From positions 1 through 28,006 of the forward strand of contig NIZU01000097.1 of NCBI GenBank assembly GCA_003315675.1: a DNA stretch of 28,006 nt, read 5' to 3'. How positions within the stretch are numbered: position 1 is the stretch's first letter; each line of letters opens with the position of its first letter. Made by a program: the position numbers and the translations under genes. Source of the stretch: Methanocorpusculum sp. MCE. GTDB lineage: Archaea > Halobacteriota > Methanomicrobia > Methanomicrobiales > Methanocorpusculaceae. Under the pieces are notes generated by a model. That model was not told the origin of the DNA. It saw only the letters and a program-made list of their open reading frames with translations, and searched no databases. This document shows, in pieces, positions 27,915 to 28,006 of the stretch.

Positions 27915-28006
27915 ATGACATCCCAGGAAAACATGGAAAAACGCCTCGAAGAACTCGAACGCGACTATGCCGACCTCATGGAACGGGTCCGCGACCTCGA
28001 ACTCCA
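27915..28006 (+). CDS. Coiled-coil protein, N-terminal fragment (runs off window)
   Basis: The frame from ATG 27915 is open to the window end and encodes 30 residues: MTSQENMEKRLEELERDYAD followed by LMERVRDLEL. Leucines and methionines at heptad spacing with Glu/Arg/Lys elsewhere predict a coiled coil. The ATG lies 5 bases after the IS boundary, so its native upstream region is gone or replaced. Identity cannot be told. Confidence 0.6.
   Translation, partial: MTSQENMEKRLEELERDYADLMERVRDLEL

Noticed and set aside
1..28006. CRISPR array, prophage or toxin-antitoxin module
   Set aside because: No regularly spaced direct repeats, phage structural genes or paired small toxin/antitoxin genes were seen.

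Overview
The window comes from a methanogenic euryarchaeon of the order Methanomicrobiales; a Methanocorpusculum-like genome fits best (about 50% GC, compact, short intergenic gaps). The archaeal evidence includes L15e, L37Ae, RpoP, a proteasome alpha subunit, SBDS, Pcc1, RNase P proteins Rpp30 and Pop5, prefoldin beta, archaeal NAC, an intron-containing tRNA-Tyr and TATA-box promoters. Coenzyme F420 genes (cofC, cofE and a cofE paralog) and a methanogen-type HisA/HisF-like protein point to a methanogen. The genus is inferred, not proven.

Layout. 1-967: right part of an IS5-type insertion sequence followed by a 243-bp tandem duplication of its end plus flanking DNA. 1047-1889: UPF0147 protein, a small zinc-ribbon protein, tRNA-Tyr (35-nt intron) and tRNA-Asp. 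1948-9154 (minus): a PP-loop-less TtuA/NcsA-like protein, nadE, an unrecognised protein, a disulfide oxidoreductase, then glyA-folP-cofC-TPR. 9242-9676: a lipoprotein. 9722-12615 (minus): RecJ-like nuclease, PUA protein, NAC, TrmI, tightly overlapped. 12677-14531 (plus): NAD(P)HX repair fusion and moaC. 14669-19379 (plus): rpl15e-rnp3-rnp2-psmA-sbds-rpl37ae-rpoP-brix-pcc1-pfdB, the archaeal translation/RNA-processing/proteasome superoperon, here without the exosome genes that sit between sbds and rpl37ae in many archaea. 19399-20112: a decayed transposase remnant beside an AT-richer GNAT gene. 20192-22998 (minus): cofE, HisA/HisF-like, tmk, cofE paralog. 23092-26722: two zinc-ribbon genes, tRNA-Leu, a secreted protein with an operator-like palindrome array, a lipoprotein with a duplicated domain, class I fructose-1,6-bisphosphatase, and a shrunken homolog of the archaeal FBP aldolase/phosphatase. 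26769-27909: a second copy of the IS, its transposase split by about 50 bp of hairpin-rich sequence, directly abutting a coiled-coil gene that runs off the window.

The window is mostly housekeeping: F420, pterin and one-carbon metabolism, NAD synthesis and repair, ribosome and tRNA maturation, protein quality control. The most unusual items are the degenerate FBP aldolase/phosphatase behind fbp, the PP-loop-less thiolase-like protein coupled to nadE, the missing exosome cassette, the hairpin insertion in the transposase and the palindrome array at 23773-23812.
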